Source: Gilliamella sp. Pra-s52 | Lineage (GTDB): Bacteria > Pseudomonadota > Gammaproteobacteria > Enterobacterales > Orbaceae | Assembly (NCBI RefSeq): GCF_009795805.1 | Contig: NZ_WTEY01000005.1 | Location: forward strand, 83,570 to 147,569 | Length of the DNA stretch: 64,000 bases | Direction of reading: 5' to 3' | Shown: in pieces, positions 60,743 through 64,000 of the stretch | Layout: each line of letters opens with the position of its first letter | Position numbering within the stretch: the first letter of the stretch is position 1 | Made by a program: the position numbers and the translations under genes | The notes under the pieces: model-generated | Told to the model about the DNA's origin: nothing | What the model saw: only the letters and a program-made list of their open reading frames with translations | Databases searched by the model: none

Positions 60743-61432
60743 ATGATAAACAAAATAAGATATCTTTATATTCTAATTGCTTTCTTTTTATTTGGCTGTG
60801 CACAGTTGCCTAAAAAAGCATTAGTTGAAGGCGAAACTAGCATAGTGCCGCAAATGCCCGAAATTGTGAACACCAGTGGTTCGATTTACCAAGCTACTCA
60901 ACCTAGTAGCTTTGGTTATCAGCCTATGTTTGAAGATCGTCGCCCTCGTCATGTAGGGGATGTGTTAACAATTGTTTTGCAAGAAAACGTGAGCGCCAGT
61001 AAAAGTTCATCTATTAATGCGGGGCGTAATGGCTCAGTAAATTTAGGGGTAAAAAAAATCCCCACTTTTTTAGATGGATTAGTTGGTCGAGGCAAAGCCG
61101 AAACAGATCTTTCTGGAAGCAATGACTTTAAAGGTTCTGGTGGCGCTAATGCCAAAAATACATTTAGCGGTACTATCACAGTTACCGTTCAAGATGTCAT
61201 GATTAATGGTAATTTAAAAGTAATTGGTGAAAAACAGATTGCGATTAATCAAGGCACCGAATTTATCCGTTTTTCGGGGGTGGTTAACCCAAGAACCATA
61301 AGTGGTAATAACACCGTTATATCAACACAAGTTGCCGATGCTCGCATTGAATATGTTGGCAATGGCTATATTGATGAAGCACAAACAATGGGCTGGTTAC
61401 AGCGTCTATTTTTAAATCTTTCCCCATTTTAA
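60743..61432 (+). CDS. flgH: Flagellar L-ring lipoprotein FlgH
   Basis: 229 residues with a lipoprotein signal (lipobox LFGC, cysteine near 19). [24 protein letters not shown] and the C-terminal [19 protein letters not shown] match FlgH. It forms the outer-membrane bushing of the basal body. Confidence 0.97.
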   Translation: MINKIRYLYILIAFFLFGCAQLPKKALVEGETSIVPQMPEIVNTSGSIYQATQPSSFGYQPMFEDRRPRHVGDVLTIVLQENVSASKSSSINAGRNGSVNLGVKKIPTFLDGLVGRGKAETDLSGSNDFKGSGGANAKNTFSGTITVTVQDVMINGNLKVIGEKQIAINQGTEFIRFSGVVNPRTISGNNTVISTQVADARIEYVGNGYIDEAQTMGWLQRLFLNLSPF

Positions 61433-61443
61433 CGAGTCTGATT

Positions 61444-62553
61444 ATGATAAAAAAACTGCGTTCCTTTTTTAGTGTTATCTTTATGATGATATTGGTCATA
61501 CCGAATGGACATGCTGAACGTATACGTGATCTAGTCACTATTCAAGGTGTAAGAGAAAACGCTTTAGTTGGCTATGGTATTGTTGTTGGGCTTGATGGAA
61601 CAGGCGATCAAACATCACAAACCCCCTTTACCATTCAAAGCATCACTAATATGTTATCTCAACTAGGTATTACCGTGCCGTCAGGAAGCAATATGCAACT
61701 GAAAAATGTTGCAGCGGTAATGGTGACAGCCAAATTACCCTCTTATTCACGAGTTGGACAAAAAATTGATGTTGTCGTATCTTCACTCGGTAATGCCAAA
61801 AGTTTACGAGGTGGCACATTAATCATGACGCCATTAAAAGGCGCTGATAATCAAGTTTATGCTATTGCTCAAGGTAACCTTTTTGTTGGTGGAATGGGCG
61901 CAAGCAATAAAGGAAGTAGTGTTAGTATTAACCAAATGGCAGGGGCTTCGATTCCTAATGGCGCAACAATTGAACGCGAGTTAGAAATCAACCTAAATGA
62001 ACAAAATATTATCCATTTACACCTTAACGAATTTGATTTTACCCGAGCGTTAAAAATTTCGGACGCAATTAACAGACTACAAAAAAATATCGCTGTCGCA
62101 TTAGATGGCACAACAATCGCTTTGCAAATGCCAGAAGAAAATACTGCAAAAGTAAAGCTATTATCACAAATACAAAACCTTGAAATAGCCGCAACGCCTA
62201 TATCGGCAAAAGTTGTAATCAATACTCGAACTGGTGTTGTTGTGATGAACCAAAAAGTTAGATTAGATAATTGTGCTGTGGCGCACGGTAATTTGTCGGT
62301 GGTTATTAATCGTAAACTCAATGTTAGCCAACCCAATACTCCACTTGCTGGCGGCGCGACAGTTGTCACACCTGAAAATCAAATCAGTGTAGAACAAGAA
62401 GGGGGGGCACTACACAACCTAGCATCAGGTGCAGACTTAAATCATGTAATTAATTCACTCAATGTGCTCGGCGCTAATCCGACCGAATTAATGTCGATAC
62501 TAGAAGCACTAAAAACAGCAGGTTGCTTACATGCAGCTTTAGAAACAATTTAA
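61444..62553 (+). CDS. flgI: Flagellar P-ring protein FlgI
   Basis: 369 residues (E. coli 365) with a signal peptide ending at about residue 24 (GHAER). The [32 protein letters not shown] start of the mature protein and the [39 protein letters not shown] end are typical. It forms the periplasmic P ring with help from FlgA. Confidence 0.98.
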   Translation: MIKKLRSFFSVIFMMILVIPNGHAERIRDLVTIQGVRENALVGYGIVVGLDGTGDQTSQTPFTIQSITNMLSQLGITVPSGSNMQLKNVAAVMVTAKLPSYSRVGQKIDVVVSSLGNAKSLRGGTLIMTPLKGADNQVYAIAQGNLFVGGMGASNKGSSVSINQMAGASIPNGATIERELEINLNEQNIIHLHLNEFDFTRALKISDAINRLQKNIAVALDGTTIALQMPEENTAKVKLLSQIQNLEIAATPISAKVVINTRTGVVVMNQKVRLDNCAVAHGNLSVVINRKLNVSQPNTPLAGGATVVTPENQISVEQEGGALHNLASGADLNHVINSLNVLGANPTELMSILEALKTAGCLHAALETI

Positions 62554-62618
62554 CTTATTTGTCATTACATGGCTCATGAGTAATATAAATTAGGCATGAT
62601 AAAAAAAGAAAATACAGT

Positions 62619-63641
62619 ATGAATAATAAAATAAGTCAATCTTTAAATCATTTTGCTTATGATTTTTCTGGGCTTAATCAATTAAAACGCAGTGTTGCAA
62701 ATGGTTCGGCAGGAAGTATTAGGCAAGTTGCTGAGCAGTTTGAAACGCTATTTATCAATATGATGATGCAGTCAATGCGCAAAGCCGTACCAGAAAGTGG
62801 TTTATTTAATCATTCCGCTACACAACTGTTTACTTCAATGTTTGATCAGCAAATTGCACAGCAAGCGGCAGGTAAAGGCTTTGGACTGGCTGACATTATT
62901 ACTAAACAATTAAGTCATCATGCATCGCCATCAACAAAAGTAAATTTACAATCAAATACCAATAATGCCCCGCAAAATCTTCGGTTAGCGCAGTCTTTAT
63001 TTAGTGATGTATCATCTAATATATCACCTCAGGCATTAGGGCAAATGCTTTATCGCCAACACAAGGCAAATCAGACAACAAACTCAACCAACGAATTATC
63101 GTTAAAAACACCCATAAAAGATGGAAAAGACGAACATATTGTTAAATTTGTAACCGAATGGCTTGAACCTGCCAAGCAGGCTGCAAAACGTTCAGGTATT
63201 CCTTATGAGGTTATTATTGCGCAAGCGGCTTTAGAAACAGGCTGGGGACAAAAGCAAATAAAAACAGAGAATAATCAATCAAGCTACAATTATTTTGGCA
63301 TTAAAGCAACATCATCATGGCAGGGACGCTCAACGAGATTAACTACCCAAGAATACATTAATAATAATATGGTAAAAATCCAAGACCAATTTAAGGTCTA
63401 TAATAGCAAACAACATGCGCTTACCGATTATATTAATTTATTAACAAATAGTCCCCGTTATCGTGCAGTAGTTAATGCGCCAGACGCCAGAACAGCAGCT
63501 AAAGCACTACAAGCGGCACATTATGCTACTGATCCAAATTACAGCGACAAATTGATTAAAATCATTGGACGTATTGAACAAATAGCCCAAAATAGTTCAC
63601 CCACAAAGGTATCGGGGTTTAGGCAAATTGCGTTTAATTGA
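62619..63641 (+). CDS. flgJ: Rod-capping peptidoglycan hydrolase FlgJ
   Basis: 340 residues (E. coli 313). An N-terminal rod-binding domain (about 30-105, EQFETLFINMMMQSMRKAVPESGLF) precedes a longer, Asn/Ser-rich linker. The C-terminal glucosaminidase domain (about 185-330) has the catalytic-glutamate motif AQAALETGWGQ. It opens the cell wall for the growing rod. It is the last gene of the flgB operon visible here. Confidence 0.96.
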   Translation: MNNKISQSLNHFAYDFSGLNQLKRSVANGSAGSIRQVAEQFETLFINMMMQSMRKAVPESGLFNHSATQLFTSMFDQQIAQQAAGKGFGLADIITKQLSHHASPSTKVNLQSNTNNAPQNLRLAQSLFSDVSSNISPQALGQMLYRQHKANQTTNSTNELSLKTPIKDGKDEHIVKFVTEWLEPAKQAAKRSGIPYEVIIAQAALETGWGQKQIKTENNQSSYNYFGIKATSSWQGRSTRLTTQEYINNNMVKIQDQFKVYNSKQHALTDYINLLTNSPRYRAVVNAPDARTAAKALQAAHYATDPNYSDKLIKIIGRIEQIAQNSSPTKVSGFRQIAFN

Positions 63642-64000
63642 GAATAGGAATACTTGATTTAAATACAATACACAATATGTTTTTATTTAAACGGCGAGTG
63701 ACTAAACCATACTAGAAAATCACTAAATTTCACAAAATGGTTTTAAACAGCACCGCCGCCATGTCACTTATAAAAACCATATCACTTATAAAAAAAATCT
63801 TTGTTACACCAAAACGCTAAAAAACAGATATCATAACAGTGATAAAAATCGTTCAGGAAAGCTATTGATTTTATTAAAGTTTTTATTTTACTGTTTTTTC
63901 AGGAAAACATATCTTACTCGTTTGCTTCTGATGCCTAATTAGACAAAGCTTATCATTACGGTCTATAAAGCAAGCTGCCGTCACCTTCCTAGATTGATAA
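63642..64000. other. Terminal 359 bp without a recognisable gene
   Basis: No credible frame on either strand. flgK and flgL, which usually follow flgJ, do not start here. A short direct repeat lies inside. Confidence 0.6.
63764..63794 (+). repeat. 13-bp direct repeat
   Basis: TCACTTATAAAAA occurs at 63764-63776 and again at 63782-63794, an 18-bp period. Confidence 0.7.

Noticed and set aside
61869..62369. 166-codon minus-strand ORF inside flgI
   Set aside because: Antisense shadow of flgI; cysteine/serine/threonine-rich translation typical of reverse frames.

Overview
The window is a low-GC gammaproteobacterial chromosome segment. Gene order and protein sequences resemble enterobacteria (fxsA-groSL, fabZ-lpxA-lpxB-rnhB, nagE/nagBAC, flgAMN/flgB-J, carAB), but coding DNA is strongly AT-rich. 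A host-associated lineage such as the Orbaceae (Gilliamella-like) fits best; this is inference from composition and protein character, not a database result.

Layout. 1-7 kb: tRNA-Phe, fxsA, groSL behind a near-perfect sigma-32 promoter, then an unfamiliar pair made of a long coiled-coil protein and a ClpB-like ATPase whose first ATPase domain is dead. 7-12.4 kb: mntP, a PilW/PilF TPR lipoprotein, rlmN, an M15 peptidase and a CpxRA-like two-component system. 12.4-13.9 kb: tRNA-His and tRNA-Pro followed by about 800 bp of apparent non-coding DNA. 13.9-20 kb: asd, and N-acetylglucosamine use (nagBAC divergent from nagE, with a CRP-like site between). 20-27 kb: tusCD, an FkpA lipoprotein, fabZ-lpxAB-rnhB, a YiiX-like hydrolase and ndh. 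27-42 kb: an export operon without an ATPase, menA, rraA, dprA, def, grpE, nadK, pgpA, then argF divergent from carAB with ARG boxes on both sides.

42.2-51.3 kb is a complete type I-F CRISPR-Cas locus: cas1, cas2-3, csy1-csy2-csy3-csy4 and an array of six repeats and five 32-bp spacers. The most notable feature lies in the 342-bp gap between cas2-3 and csy1. A diverged solitary CRISPR repeat (46651-46678) keeps the complete 8-nt crRNA handle and has a compensated stem change. It is followed by a 20-nt guide-like segment and a second repeat-like hairpin that runs into a T-tract. The guide matches DNA about 50 bp downstream (46746-46763) at 16 of 18 positions. The two mismatches fall at positions 6 and 12, the bases that type I effectors do not read, and a CC PAM sits immediately 5'. 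The matched DNA runs into the -35 box of a strong-looking promoter (TTGACA, 17 bp, TATATT) ahead of csy1. This predicts a crRNA-like RNA (CreR/CreA class) that directs the Csy complex to repress its own operon.

51.3-63.6 kb is a flagellar cluster: flhBA, flgN-flgM-flgA on the minus strand (flgM behind a sigma-28 promoter) and flgBCDEFGHIJ on the plus strand, covering rod, hook, rings and export gate. The last 360 bp hold no recognisable gene, and flgK/flgL do not follow flgJ within the window.
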